A stretch of 64,000 bases of DNA, from assembly GCF_008831285.2 (NCBI RefSeq), contig NC_045150.1, positions 16,181,362 through 16,245,361 on the forward strand, read 5' to 3'. Below are positions 1 to 11,471 of the stretch, one piece after another; the first letter of the stretch is position 1, and the number at the start of each line of letters is the position of its first letter. This DNA comes from Nymphaea colorata. Its lineage: Eukaryota; Streptophyta; Magnoliopsida; Nymphaeales; Nymphaeaceae. Both the position numbers and the translations under genes were made by a program. The notes under the pieces are model-generated. The model made no database searches. It saw only the letters and a program-made list of their open reading frames with translations, and was not told where the DNA came from.

Positions 1-817
1 GCATCCATCTTGTTACACGACTACTAGACGGTGCTGCACTCCCCCTGGTGCCCGCACTATGCGCACTGTAGCGCATTGAAGTACTTTGATGACTGCTGCT
101 GGAACCTCCCTGCAATGGATAATACGAAATATGGAATTCCAATACTTTTGGAAGTAGAAGTGCAATTAAGGAAAACAAGCCCTAAGTTTTACACACATCA
201 CGCCCACGGCATCGCGTTCTTATCGTAACCTCACCAGCATGCCTTACCGCTCCTCCGCTGTTAAAAAAAAAAACACTAACGAAGTATGTCAAGTGAATAA
301 GTTGTGAGGAAACATGTGAGCAGTATGCAGAAAGTCTCGTCGATACTCATTTTTTAGGCCCATATAGTAATCCAACCCGCCTCTTGTGAAATACTCATGC
401 TCAACCTGAATTATTTTTTGGCTTTTCAACAACCAAGCAAGGATCAAGCTAAATGCAGTTATTTGAGGTGATTTGTTTTTCTCTTTGCTGTTGCTTACAA
501 AATTTAATTTAAATTGATGCTAACTTTTTAAGCGTGGCTAGCGTTCTCCTCGATTTAGTTCTTCACACTATATTGAGAAATCTACAATAATATTTCTGCT
601 CTTCGTCTTCGCAGTAGGCCTATGATAAAGTGAAATATGCTCATGATATGTGCTCTGTTTAAAACCTCAGCTCTGGGTAATCAAGTGGCATTGTTAGTTC
701 ATCTTAAACATTTCTAAGAACCCCATCCAGAGGAACCATACATGACGTAGCAAAAGCAGAAATTATTACAATTTTGAAGCAGGAGAGGCGCATTGGAAGA
801 ATTCAGATTAATGATGC

Positions 818-976
818 TTACGTGCCACGAGGAAGTTGAGAGAACGGCGTTTGCGTCCTCCTGTTCTGGACTGAAACATCTAATGATGTAAACCCTTCAT
901 CAGGGACGATGTCCTCCAACCTCTCTCTATATCTTGGTCTGTTTGAATCTGAATCCACAGGCTCGAAAACAGTAGG
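818..976 (-). pseudogene. G1 copy L0, diverged last coding exon
   Basis: This is the most diverged copy of the unit gene G1. Read on the minus strand, it keeps the frame of the better copies: a phenylalanine-glutamate start, the motif VDSD, a following Asn and Pro, an acidic stretch with LxDI, and then VSVxNRR. It ends at a TAA at 818-820, at the same place as the TAA in the other copies. Many amino acids differ, but the frame and stop are kept, which suggests the exon was under protein-level constraint at some time. No family is recognised. The rest of the copy lies at 3865-4420, so the intron here is about 2.9 kb and holds a foldback element. It is called a pseudogene because the upstream exon has no clear start codon. 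Confidence 0.35.
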
Positions 977-1060
977 AAAGTTGGGCGTTTATACACATAT
1001 CAGATGGTTAATCAAACTCCATATGCAATTGCTAAATAGGGATTTACCTGCTCGTTTGGC

Positions 1061-2568
1061 TGCCGGGTCAGCCTAAAAACTATGCCCAAACGTGGTGCAG
1101 TGGGCAGGTAGAAAAGAATATGAGTCTATTTTCAAAACATGGATTGGTTTTGGAATTTTCAAATTTCATTTCTTTTTTTCGCTGAACTACCTAAACTATA
1201 ACTTCTGCAATGAGTGCAAAACGTTCGAATTCCAATGTATGCATGCTCTATTTGTAATTAATTTGATAGATAAAAAATGAAATTAAGCTGATTAATTTAC
1301 AAAACCAATGATCACAAGGTTTTGATATCTAAGCTAATCTTTCTTCTTCCTGTTTATGTGGCTAAGGCCTTTTTCTTCCTTTCTTGGATGACAGCTGTTT
1401 TATTTGTAGAGAAATATGATCAGATCTAAAAAATGGTCTGTAAATATCCTGAAATTCTTTCATATTACTACAACAGCTAACATATTTTCTTATAGCTGTC
1501 CTTTCCAAGTCATGACATGATTATTTTGTTTATGCTTGTTGGGTTTCTAGTTGTTTCTAATTTTTCCAAGGCCGAAAGCGGCCATTTATATGTAGCATTA
1601 ACCTAAATGTCCATTTGACAAAAGAAACAGCTTGTAATTGTTCTATGAATATGCCCTTCAATATCTCTAGACAGACTCATGGAACATTCTAATAAATGTG
1701 TTTCATGAACCTGTTAATAGAATAGTTTACAAATTGTTTTCATTGCCAAAAAGCCCGATCCTATGAGTTACATATTTTTCATGTCTAGTTTTAGCTGATT
1801 TAGATACCGAAGAATCAAGTACCCCTTTTTTGCATGGCGAATTAAGTTGACTCTTAAATTGTTTATAGCCTAAAGGTAGAGGATACAGGTGAAATCACCC
1901 AAGCAGGCTGGGGTGGAACAGGAGAAGAGTAGAGGGTTGCTGTCGAGTTTTCTTGAGTCCCGCATAATGGGATCCAAATCAGTGGCAGAGCCAGAATTTT
2001 TTAGCCGTGGGGCACTTGAATTGGTGACACAAATTTGGTGTGGGTACTGCATATAACTTTAGTATTATAGCAATGTAATGTAGAGACATTACAAAGCATT
2101 TTTTTATGAGCTGGTGTGAGCAGTAGTCCACCCTAGCCAGCAAGTAACTCCACTACTTGTCTGAATTGCTTGTACATTGGAGTTGATTTTGCTGTACGTA
2201 CTTGGAGCTCGATCAGCACAAAATTGGGTTCAAGTAACTTTAAAACCTATATTCATTGTAAAATGGCTCAGAATTTCATTCTGATCAAATCTAGACTTAG
2301 GTTTAAAGCTATCTAAGACACCCGAATCCAGTTAATGACTAGATCTTATTTTCTCTCACGCACCAGTTTAAACTAAGATAAAAACCTTGTGCTTGACCAG
2401 CGACAGTGAGGGGCTTTGTTGGTGACTGGTCTGGGCTACTTCAAGAAATCGATCCTTGGGCCCAAATAAACCTGGGTGTTGCTCAATCCATTTACTTAAT
2501 TAAGGTGGTCAGTGACGATGGGGGCTTTGTTACAGACTCAAGATGGTTGACTATTTAACTATGAAGCC
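1061..2568. other. Intron/intergenic stretch of L0, no gene seen
   Basis: AT-rich sequence with no ORF I can support. Around 1975-2045 it contains a short stretch resembling common plant repeat tails, read on plus as a 'gtggcagagccagaat' motif, but no element boundaries are visible. Confidence 0.4.
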
Positions 2569-2940
2569 TTGTTGAGAACAGAGTAATGTTAAAGCAGCGG
2601 AATCAGCAGCGGCTCTTCAGCCATGTCTCAGCGGCGAAGATTGAAATTAATATTCAATATATCTCCCACAAACAGTAACCACCCGCTGGGCTAAGGGAAA
2701 ACCTATGAGGCAACACTATATATTCCCAGCTATTCTTTGATCTAGGGTTACATGTTGATCGCCCTAAATCGGAGCCTCATAGAAGCAAACCCGTAAACAT
2801 ATCTCTCTTATTCCTCTTTTTCTCTATCTGTTTCAGATGCCATCTTCTTGAGCGAGATGCCATGTGAGAGTCTGCTGCTGAGACGTGGCTGAAGAGGCGC
2901 TGCTGTTTCCGCTGCTTTAACATTACTCTGTTCCCAACAA
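2569..2940. mobile_element. Foldback/MITE-like element with about 65-bp terminal inverted repeats
   Basis: The left end (from 2569) and the reverse complement of the right end (to 2940) match over about 65 bases with only a few mismatches. Both begin TTGTTGrGAACAGAG and continue through AATGTTAAAGCAGCGGAA and a CTCTTCAGCCA block. The interior of about 240 bp has no ORF. The element lies in the long intron of the diverged G1 copy L0 and is absent from the other copies. No clean target-site duplication is visible, so the superfamily (Mutator-like or other) is not assigned. Confidence 0.6.
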
Positions 2941-3323
2941 ACTTATCATCCATAATTTAGTAGATTAATTAATGTTTCTAATCTTGTTTAATTGTGTGCT
3001 GAACTTCAAGGATCTTCGTTTTGGTATTCATAAATGAACCATCTAGTGTGCTTATAAACACTACTTTAATATAAATCATGCTTTAGTTCCAGACTTTCCT
3101 TTTTCAAATTAATCTTTCCATTACCAAAATTTTGATGTTATAAGAGTTGTTCATTTTTATGATTAAGAAAACATTATTTAAGCAAGAAAAAATATTTTTT
3201 GCCCAGAAAATTATTCTCTAAGATCATATTTATAAGGTGAGATTGTAAAAGCAAATTTTTTAATAATTAATGTTGATAGGTTTGTTTTTTACTTCTTACC
3301 CAAGTGGTCTTTTTTTTGCCAAC

Positions 3324-3370
<47 letters not shown>

Positions 3371-3864
3371 AGAGAGAGAGAGTGATTGAGTGAGTAAATG
3401 ATCACTCTAGCTATTTATAGTCACCCAGCCATCTAACCAATTCCATCCATCTAATACAGATATATGGCTGAGAGAAAAACATGGATAAAATGATGAAAAC
3501 TAATATTAAATGACAAAAAGTCTATCACCATTTTTTCATTGTTTTTTTCTTAACTGTCTATCATGATAGAACGAACGGCTTTGCTTAAATGAAGATGACT
3601 CTAAAAAGTCAGAGTCACCATTCAATTTTCTTATATATGACATTTTCATAGAAATAATGCACTTTTTGTTTTTGATACTCAAATAAAGGTGTGATTCACT
3701 TACCAAAAACTAGTTACGTGCACAGTTCACAGCCCTTTAAAAAATGTCCAGTGTACCTTGGCCCACTTGTATTGGGCCCCTCGCCCACATTTGGGGGTAC
3801 TTGGCATGCACAATGTGTTTGCGCAAAGGTCTGTCAATATAACCTGATTTTCTCGCTTACCTAC
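2941..3864. repeat. AT-rich intron sequence with (TA)n(GA)n microsatellite
   Basis: A (TA) run covers 3327-3368 and is followed directly by a (GA) run to about 3382. The rest of the stretch is AT-rich with no supported gene. It lies in the L0 intron. Confidence 0.6.
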
Positions 3865-4420
3865 ACAATCCTGGCGCTGGGTGGGGCACCTCCACCAGGA
3901 TAGTCAATAACTATGGAAGGATCTTGCCTGTAGATGTCATCCTTGGTATTGAGATTGACATCAACTGCAAAACAGGTCCGCAAAAGTATTTGAACCCACC
4001 GGTAGCGATAGATATTGAACAAGAAGAAGAAGAAGATGAAGGAGAATTCACAAGGTGAAATGGTGATGGCAAAGGTGATGCAGATATGGTAGCAGCTAGG
4101 TGGAGACCAGTAACACGGAATAGAGTGCGCAGACAGATGATGATATCTGTTAACTCCACCGCCTGCGCTTCGTCGTTATGCATGGTTTGCAGTGAACAAG
4201 TTATGATCCCTGTTCAATATTTGCAAGCCTAAATCCCTTCTAGCCAGCTGTTGTCTATCCAACCACAGCGGTTGTGTTGTGTTTTGTGCATGTATGTATA
4301 TACATGTAAAGCTAACTGTAAACTGCTTTGCACATTTAATGCATGAAGTCAATACCACAAAAACTGTGGCCACTTTCATGTCAAGGGGCCTTTGCTTTGA
4401 CACTGTCAGGGAGGCCACCT
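3865..4420 (-). pseudogene. G1 copy L0, 5' part (exons 1-2)
   Basis: On the minus strand this matches the 5' part of G1. Exon 2 keeps a frame shared with the other copies: CFAV, then N-x-x-x-K-D, then D-P, then I-D-Y. A donor-like GTAGGTAAG stands at its end near 3855-3865, at the same place as in L2 and C. It is rich in Gly and Pro where the others have Asn-Asp-Ala. The exon 1 donor consensus (AACAG followed by GT) is weakened here to AACAGAT, and the acceptor before exon 2 is not recognisable. Upstream sequence to 4420 aligns with the promoter region of the other copies but has no good TATA box. It is interpreted as a decayed paralogue, and no function is assigned. Confidence 0.35.
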
Positions 4421-4445
4421 ATCAAGGGAAATAAGAATGGCCATA

Positions 4446-4447
<2 letters not shown>

Positions 4448-4539
<92 letters not shown>
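4448..4539. repeat. (TA)n microsatellite, about 46 repeats
   Basis: Uninterrupted TA dinucleotides. A second, shorter TA run lies near 4780-4799. Confidence 0.95.
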
Positions 4540-4543
<4 letters not shown>

Positions 4544-6899
4544 ATATATAAAATTGTCATTTCAATCATCCTAGTTAATATATACGCAACTCTTTCTCAA
4601 TAGTTATAGCATACCTAGTCATGCTAAAGACTTATAAAGGGACAAGTCTCTAGTTGGATTCTCATGAGCATCATGCCCTCATGCCTTAAGTACTGGGATG
4701 CAGTAAGTAGAGTTGCAGGGTACACCCATACCATCGCTGGTGGTTAAGTTTTTGCTCACCTGATCATATGCATACTACTATATATATATATATATATATG
4801 TTGGTGCCAATATCGTTGTTTGAATCGCACTGCTCCAATATGCCAAAATCCATTTTTGTGACCGACAAGTTCGCCGCCTGTTAGTTAATGTTGGTTTTTT
4901 TGTTTAAAGAATACTACTTTAAAGGTTATTTGCTTTTATTTCATATGCTTATTCATTTATACCTTTTTCTGATTCACAAATCGAAGCGATCGAGTGAGCT
5001 GCCTGGCCAATTCTATTCTTTTTTTATTGATTTCCCCCGTGAAATATGAACACTTAATTAAGTGCATTGCAGAGCCACGTAACGAATGGGTATGGATTGG
5101 TGTGCCTTGCTATCTGAAAATCCCCATCGGTTCCACAAGCATAGAACAATGCTGATGTGCTTGCAGTACTGGTTGAATTCGGATGGATTTTACAGTTGCT
5201 AAATTCTTATGAATCTTCATGACAACTGAACACCTCCGGAAGAAAGAAAGAAAAAAAAAGTCATGGAGACATACCAATTTAGTATAGTAATTCCTAATTA
5301 ATTACACGAAGAGCAGATTGGGGGCACGAATATGACACAATTAATGTTGAAATATTTAAAATTAGAAAGCTTGATTTTGATTGGTAAATGAAAAGAAGTC
5401 ATGTCCACAGCAGCTATTATAAAATATATTGGATTCAATCCGCCAAGAATGATGTAATTTAGTTGACGAATATTCATCAAACCCAAGCCTCAGCTGGGTC
5501 TTTTACCTGAAAAACAAAAATTTATTATGATTTGTGTAGGCATTTTCTTTCTATGCCATGGTTGGCTAGTTTTTTAATGTAATTTCTTGTTTCCTCATCA
5601 CATGTCAACCAATCCATATCATATCTCAAAATCGTTCTACGTACATGCCGGCACTAGCGCTTAGTTTATTTTACCCACAAGTTTAGGTGATCTAACATTT
5701 TAATATTGCAGTATGTTTCGATGCCCATGTCCACATGATAGAGATCTACGTATGCCAACTAGAATAATAATCTCTGCAGTGTTTTATATTGGAAAACTAA
5801 TTAAGCACCTGTTCTGTGTTTGTTGCTCCCACGTGGAATGAACAATATCAACAACTAAGAATCCAGAGATTATGATTTTAATCATAGAGTTAATCATTTC
5901 ACTGGGAATGACATGAATATGAAGCTAAGTAGTATATTTTTGAAGGGATAGTTGGAATCAATTTGGATCATTGCACATTCCCGCAAAAGTAAAGCCTTTT
6001 GGAAAAATCCATAATCACAGGCAGGTGCAGAGGTTGGAAACCTGGTTTCTCTTGCATGAACAGTTTTCAAAGAATAAAGAAATAATATTCCAAAATTCAA
6101 AGATATACATTAATTGGAAAAAGGAAAATAGTAATGTCTTGCCAACGACAAGTTCAAGTGCCTGGGTAGCATCTTTGTGTGACGTGAGTCGAATCAAATA
6201 GTGTATTCATGGCCTACGTATGTTAGTGGTCGATCACAAGCTTTTCTAACACCTCGCCCTTGCTCAAGGTTTCCTCATGCTTGAATTTTATTTTCTGTGT
6301 GTTCTGCAATTCATGACTACCACAAGAAAAACAATCTGCTAATGCCCAAAAAACATCAGTCAAAATACGGGAATCTTTTGTAATTGATGGCAGAATCTAT
6401 CAAGCTCATAATGGCTCAAGGGAACATGTTTCCTCTGGGCAGGAAAGTACAATCTTTCTAGCTATATATTTATCATGTATATTCCGTCCTGTTATTATTT
6501 AGTGGACACAACAAATAACTAGATAAATCATTACACATTCAGTGCTACCAGATTAAAATGTGGAAAATTGAACAATATACTTGAGCACGTAAAGACACAA
6601 CAAACTTTGAAAAGTTCAGATATCAAAAGATTTACAATGAAATTTGAGCAACACTTGTTTGTAGAAAATTTGGTCCTCGGATAATTTTAATTTCTCTGGA
6701 TCCAAATCTGAACAATAGTTTATGAGGACAAAATCTGGCAGGGTCTCGGTGTCCCAAAAAATTCTAACAATACATTGGTAGAATCCCATTATTGAAATCG
6801 TGAATTTCATCAAACAACACAATTAATAATAGACCACTATTATTCATAAAGTGCTTGCAAAGTAACACAATACTTAAGTGGACTTACTGAACTTCAATT
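4540..6899. other. Unassigned AT-rich sequence
   Basis: No coding region, RNA gene or element end is recognised in these 2.4 kb. ORFs here are short, lack homologous copies elsewhere in the window and have no recognisable motifs. Confidence 0.4.
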
Positions 6900-8560
6900 G
6901 CTAAGCATGTTACCCACGAGCATCCCACGTTCACTTGATGCGCACACTAACTAAACGACTTCACTAGTTCTCAAAGTGAGCACACAAGCACCTTCACATT
7001 CACTTTCACTCACCTGAGACTCAATCCACACCAGAATGACCAGCACCCCTACTTGCAGTGAGAAGATGTCGGTGGTGGAAAGCAAGAGAGAACACGAGTT
7101 CTCTCGACTCTTCTAAAGAGTCGGTGACGAACCGCTACAATGTCCCCCTCATTACTGTCTCTTTACATAATAACACCTACAACTCTTCTGAACTTGGTGA
7201 ATGTCTGCACTGACTGCCCCTTGGTGAATATATGAGCAAGCTGATCTTCTAAAGCAATTTATAACTATACCTCAACTCTCAGCACCTTTCTCTGATATAG
7301 TAATGTTGCACTTCTATATGTTTTGTCTGAGCAAAGAAGATGAGATTCTCTCCAAGTCTAATATTACCTTCAGTATTCAGTAGAGTCCCACTATATAATC
7401 TACATCTTGTTTAATGTCTTCCAGCTATGGCATTAGTCAAATACATCATCATCACAATGACCGATGACTTGATGAGCTGATCCACTTTTGTAGAGTATAC
7501 CTTAGTGAGCAGTTTATTTAACTTACCCTAATATTAATCTGACTGCCTCTAAATGCAGCTTCGAGTCACATGAATCTACTCGTAACACTAACTACATATG
7601 TAATGTTTGGTCTTGACAATGTTAAGTATATCAAGTTTCCAACCAATTGCTGGCACATAGTGACGTCTTCTAGCTTGTCTTCATCAATTCTGACATAGTA
7701 CTTATCTCAATTTGTTTTGAGATATGTTTGCAATCAAGCATTTCATACTTACAAAGTAAGCCATCAACATATTTCATTTTGACTTAAAAATAGTCCTTTA
7801 GATATGTAATCAAATTTTCATCCATGGAAATGTCTCAACATTCCCCCAGCTCTTTCATTTCAAATCTCATTGTGAGATGTTCACGAATGAGATTGTCTTC
7901 CATATCATCTTCATTAATAATTAAATCATCAACATAAATTAACATAATATTAATCTTTGTACCTCTTGTCTTGATGAAGACACTGAAATATACTAAAGCG
8001 ACTTGGAATCCCTTAAACACTAAAAATTCAGTTACGTTTCCATACCATGCTATAGATGCTTGCCTTCCTCAATGTGCAGACATAGTTTGACTTATTTATA
8101 GATTTGAAAGTCAAACTCTTCATGCAAAAAGGCATTCTTCAGAACCATTTGCCTTAGCTTCTAGGATTTGGCTGCAATGATAACTATCGACACATGTACA
8201 TATTTTGTGATCAGACGAGCCATGTATCTATTAATTGAGTCATTTGTCTTTCTTTTTGTTTTGTCAACCTACTTGGAGGTAATAGGTTTTACTCTTGCAG
8301 ATTTAGTACCAGCTCCAAGGTCTTGTTTTACATCAATACCTTCATCTGGTCTTTCATTGCGGCTTGCCATTTGTCAACATATTTTGTTTCTTTGGAAGTT
8401 GCTAGCTCGATCTTCAATAGGATGGCATAATCTTCATCAACATACTTGGAATTTGGCTTTTGGACTCTTGTTAATCTTCTTAATGTAGTAGGTGTCTCTT
8501 CTTTCTATTTCTTTCTCTTTACTTTGCATCTGCTGGTATATTATGTTTGGATGTGTTGTG
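6900..8560 (-). pseudogene. Fossil Ty1/Copia pol fragment (RT and RNase H), L1 copy
   Basis: Read on the minus strand, broken frames resemble Copia pol in the right order. Near 8450-8150 there is an RT N-terminal region (W-Q-A-A-M-K-x-Q-M, then remnants of the K-x-D-x-S-I-x-R-Y-x-A-R-L block). At about 7925-7945 is the catalytic IYVDDL box, and at about 7620-7750 are remnants of the C-K-x-I-S-x-x-I-E and N-W-L-E-T segments. At about 7320-7280 is the RNase H C-terminal HIEVQHYYIREKV, followed by an A-x-IFTKG remnant near 7220-7240. Stops and frameshifts are frequent, so it is long dead. The same fossil recurs at 14402-14607 plus 19768-20560 and, inverted, at 55445-56193, where the 3' part is missing. 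It is therefore part of the repeated unit. Confidence 0.7.
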
Positions 8561-10267
8561 GCAAGCCAGCACAATGGGCATCACAGCAAGAGAACACCAT
8601 GGTCAACAGAGCTTGGCATTTGCCCTCTCTCCAATATCTGAGTGTTACAGTTGGTTGGAAATTGGACCTACATCTCAAGGTCCCGGTAAATGGTAGAACC
8701 CTTGAAAAAATGATGGAGAAATTCAAGAGAGGAGAAAGAAAATGTGAAAAAATGGAAAAAGGGAGATGAAGATGAAAAGTGATTGGATTTTATACTGTCT
8801 TAAATGAATTATGAAATCGCACCAAAGAATTATCTCTACAATAGAGTACCTAACTCTTTTCATAAGACAAAAATAGCTCTAGAAACACGCACCCATTCAT
8901 CCTAAACAGCGGTCACCAAGTTTGAAGCACAGCTAGTGATACGTTTTCGAGTATTGTGAGGTCGCCGAGCAAGTTAAGTGGTCGTTTGACAAGTGTTCCT
9001 CTGGATAGAACAGACAAGACGTCTTGTCAACCACATCTCTGTCCTGTCCATCCTGTCATCGGTATTCTTCGTTTATTGCTTGATGTTTTTTGGAACAGAA
9101 CACCATGTTCATCCTGTCCAGTGTTTATTTTCCTTCCTGTTTGTCTTGTCCATCCTATCTATTATGCTGTTGTTCGATTTGTGTTTTGTGCATTCTATAT
9201 GTTTTGTTCTGTGTTTGCATCATATATAGTCTGTCATGTCCGTTGTTTGATAACTAGAACACTATCATCACAAGACCCACCATTATTTGTACATCATAGT
9301 TATCATATAACACTATCATAGTGAGATTTTCTGAGGCTACAATGCAACTGAATGCATACATTCCAGTAAAAAAAATCTCAAATCACAAAAACATCTGTTA
9401 CAGTGCTATGAAACTTGAATATTAATCTTCACTATTATGTGAATTTTGAAGACACAATACAAAGGTTAAACTTTCCCAAGGAAAAAAAATGCCCTACTAA
9501 ACTACAAAATTTTTAATATACAAGCAGCAGAACATAGCTTGTTGAGATAGATAAGATCAAACCTCTCACGACAATGCATGTCTAAACAAAGAAAAGATAT
9601 TTTTCTTTATTTTCCACCGTCCGAACTTGGCTTCTAAGAGCAGGAAGATGGGAGATGACCAGGAACGCCACACAATGTTCACCTTTGAACCAAAGACCAT
9701 CTTAAACTCAGCTCCCATCTTTGGTGCAGCACACCTTCTCTTAACTGGCCTGTCACACACAATCTGCCATCCGTGTATGGAGGTCATATTCATATTATCA
9801 AATCCAACAGACTCACAGTGAGAGAAAGAAAGTAGAAAGCTCAAACACAATCTTCTTTTTTAGTTGAACCTGATCCTAGGGACATATAGAAATGAAAAGC
9901 TCAAAGAGTTCAGTCAGGAGCCATTGACGTCTTGTATTAGAGGAGGGCATTCACGTGCGTCACCCAACAGCCAAAGCTGTATCACCTAGAGATGGAAGCC
10001 ACAACATGCAAAAAGAAGCACCAAAACAAGCAAGAAGACAACCGGCCTCTGTGCCCCTATACCTAATAATCCTTGCATTTTTCCCTTCAGGAAAAAAAAG
10101 AAGAAAGAGTGTCACGGTTTGGGAGACTAAAAAATAAAGTGTATTTTTGGGGCTACCCGGTATATTTTGGGAGGTTTACATTACATTCTGATCTACCATG
10201 TCCCCAAGTCCGTCTGGTTGAGTTTGAACTAACGGAATTTGCCATGGAACTCAATTTTGGTTTTCTT
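8561..10267. repeat. Spacer segment of the repeated unit, L1 copy
   Basis: About 1.7 kb that is highly similar to 20561-22020 and, in reverse complement, to 53990-55440. It holds no supported gene. A GTG-initiated 121-codon frame at 8956-9321 is hydrophobic and has a TGTCC-rich base pattern, and I do not accept it as coding. The segment contains a perfect palindrome at 9013-9028. Confidence 0.7.
9013..9028. repeat. Perfect palindrome GACAAGACGTCTTGTC (L1)
   Basis: A 16-base perfect palindrome centred on GACGTC. An 18-base version (AGACAAGACGTCTTGTCT) is present at 21106-21123 and 54857-54874 in the other unit copies. Confidence 0.9.
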
Positions 10268-10443
10268 TTTTCATCTGCAACTTTGGCAGGAGGTGGAGGT
10301 GGAGGTGAGGGTGGAGGAGGAGTTGGTTGTCGACCACTTTCCTGCCACGGGTAATATGACATTTGAACACTTTTGGGAGCAGAAATGCTGTTAAGGAAAA
10401 AAAGAAATGAAGTTTTGCATACTTTAGGTCCATCGTATTTCAT
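10153..10443 (-). CDS. Chimeric ORF: G2 proline-rich exon fused to spacer
   Basis: This 96-codon frame begins like the G2 proline-rich region (M-K-Y-D-G-P-K-V, a hydrophobic run, SAPKSVQMSYYP, then a poly-Pro block) but after about residue 52 runs into sequence that belongs to the spacer segment of the unit. The homology switch is near 10268: above it the DNA matches G2 of units A and B, below it the DNA matches the L2 spacer near 22020. Everything that normally lies between (microsatellite, hAT element, MITE-like stretch, G3) is missing. It is most simply a deletion junction. There is no evidence that the fused frame is expressed. Confidence 0.35.
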   Translation of the reverse strand: MKYDGPKVCKTSFLFFLNSISAPKSVQMSYYPWQESGRQPTPPPPSPPPPPPAKVADEKRKPKLSSMANSVSSNSTRRTWGHGRSECNVNLPKYTG

Positions 10444-10981
10444 TTCTATCGTAATTGTACCTGCAGTTCTCCTTGTTCGGTCTCTGTTAGAGAGAGCAAT
10501 AACTGAGTCCTATTTCAAGTCAATAATTGCTGGGAAACATGTGAGCAATAAGCAGATCAAAATCTTGTAGGTAGTCAAATTGTTTGCTACAGGAGTGACC
10601 TGCCTGCACGTCCTCTTCTTGTGTTCCCGTGAATTACACAACATACAACACAAGAACAACACATACACTAATCCAGCACTTGTTTCTACAAGTGCTCACA
10701 AGGCACGGCACAAGGCAGAAAAGATTAAGCACACCACAATAGGACTCTTTGAGCACACTTGAAAGCCTTTCTCACACACTTTTAGCTGACACAAAGGGCC
10801 ATATATATATACATGACAAAAAAAACTGAAAAATAAATGACATGACTCTGGGTGATTCCACTATATCCATAATTGACATGACTCTTGGTGATTCCACTAT
10901 GGTTATAATTGACATATGCATTAAAAACAGAAAACTGAAAATTAAAATAGGCATGGTGAAGGGGCACCTTGTCATCATCAC
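10268..10981 (-). pseudogene. G2 copy L2, truncated proline-rich gene-like region
   Basis: The minus strand matches 49800-50340 of unit B. It begins with a TATA-like stretch near 10801-10811 and two short repeats around a 'gtgattccactat' motif. It then has an exon-like piece (frame GTQEEDVQAGHSC) preceded by an intron-acceptor-like sequence that here reads ACGG rather than ACAG, and then the proline-rich exon. The C-terminal His-Gln-Pro-Ser repeats found in the other copies are cut off at about 10268 by the deletion junction. No protein family is recognised. Confidence 0.3.
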
Positions 10982-11471
10982 AAGGTGAAGGACCTGAACC
11001 CTTGACCTTCTTCATAAAAACAGCTGCACACGTTTTTAATTTTTTGCATTAACTTTCATCACTTATTTCCCATTGTGCATAGGAGTGCATGTGTTCTATT
11101 AATTTCCTTTTGCTTTAGAAAGCGAACTAACGGAACAATGCAAATGTGTAAAGACCTGTGCATATAACCAGCTGTACTAGCAATTATCTTCCTGATTTCG
11201 TTCTTCACACCAAGACCCTGCCTAGATATGTTCAGAAATCTATATATATCGATATTTCAGCTAATTATATTCGCAGTAGATTTATAGTGGATGTAATATG
11301 CTCATACATACTTTATTAATTGAAACCTCTCGTCTATGTAAACCAGTGGAAGTTCTCATTCATCATTGTCGAGCGAGCACCTGCATGATGCTGGAAAAGC
11401 AAAAATAACAATTTGCAAGATGAAATACTGAAGCGGGAAGGGAGCGGTGGAACAATTCAGACCAATGATGC

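Noticed and set aside
1870-2052. Minus-strand ORF resembling a common plant repeat tail
   Set aside because: Short, with no element ends, target duplication or second copy in the window.
8956-9321. 121-codon hydrophobic ORF, same length in L1 and unit C (54565-54930)
   Set aside because: It starts with GTG, is truncated in L2 and is built on a TGTCC-rich DNA pattern. The similarity is fully explained by unit duplication.
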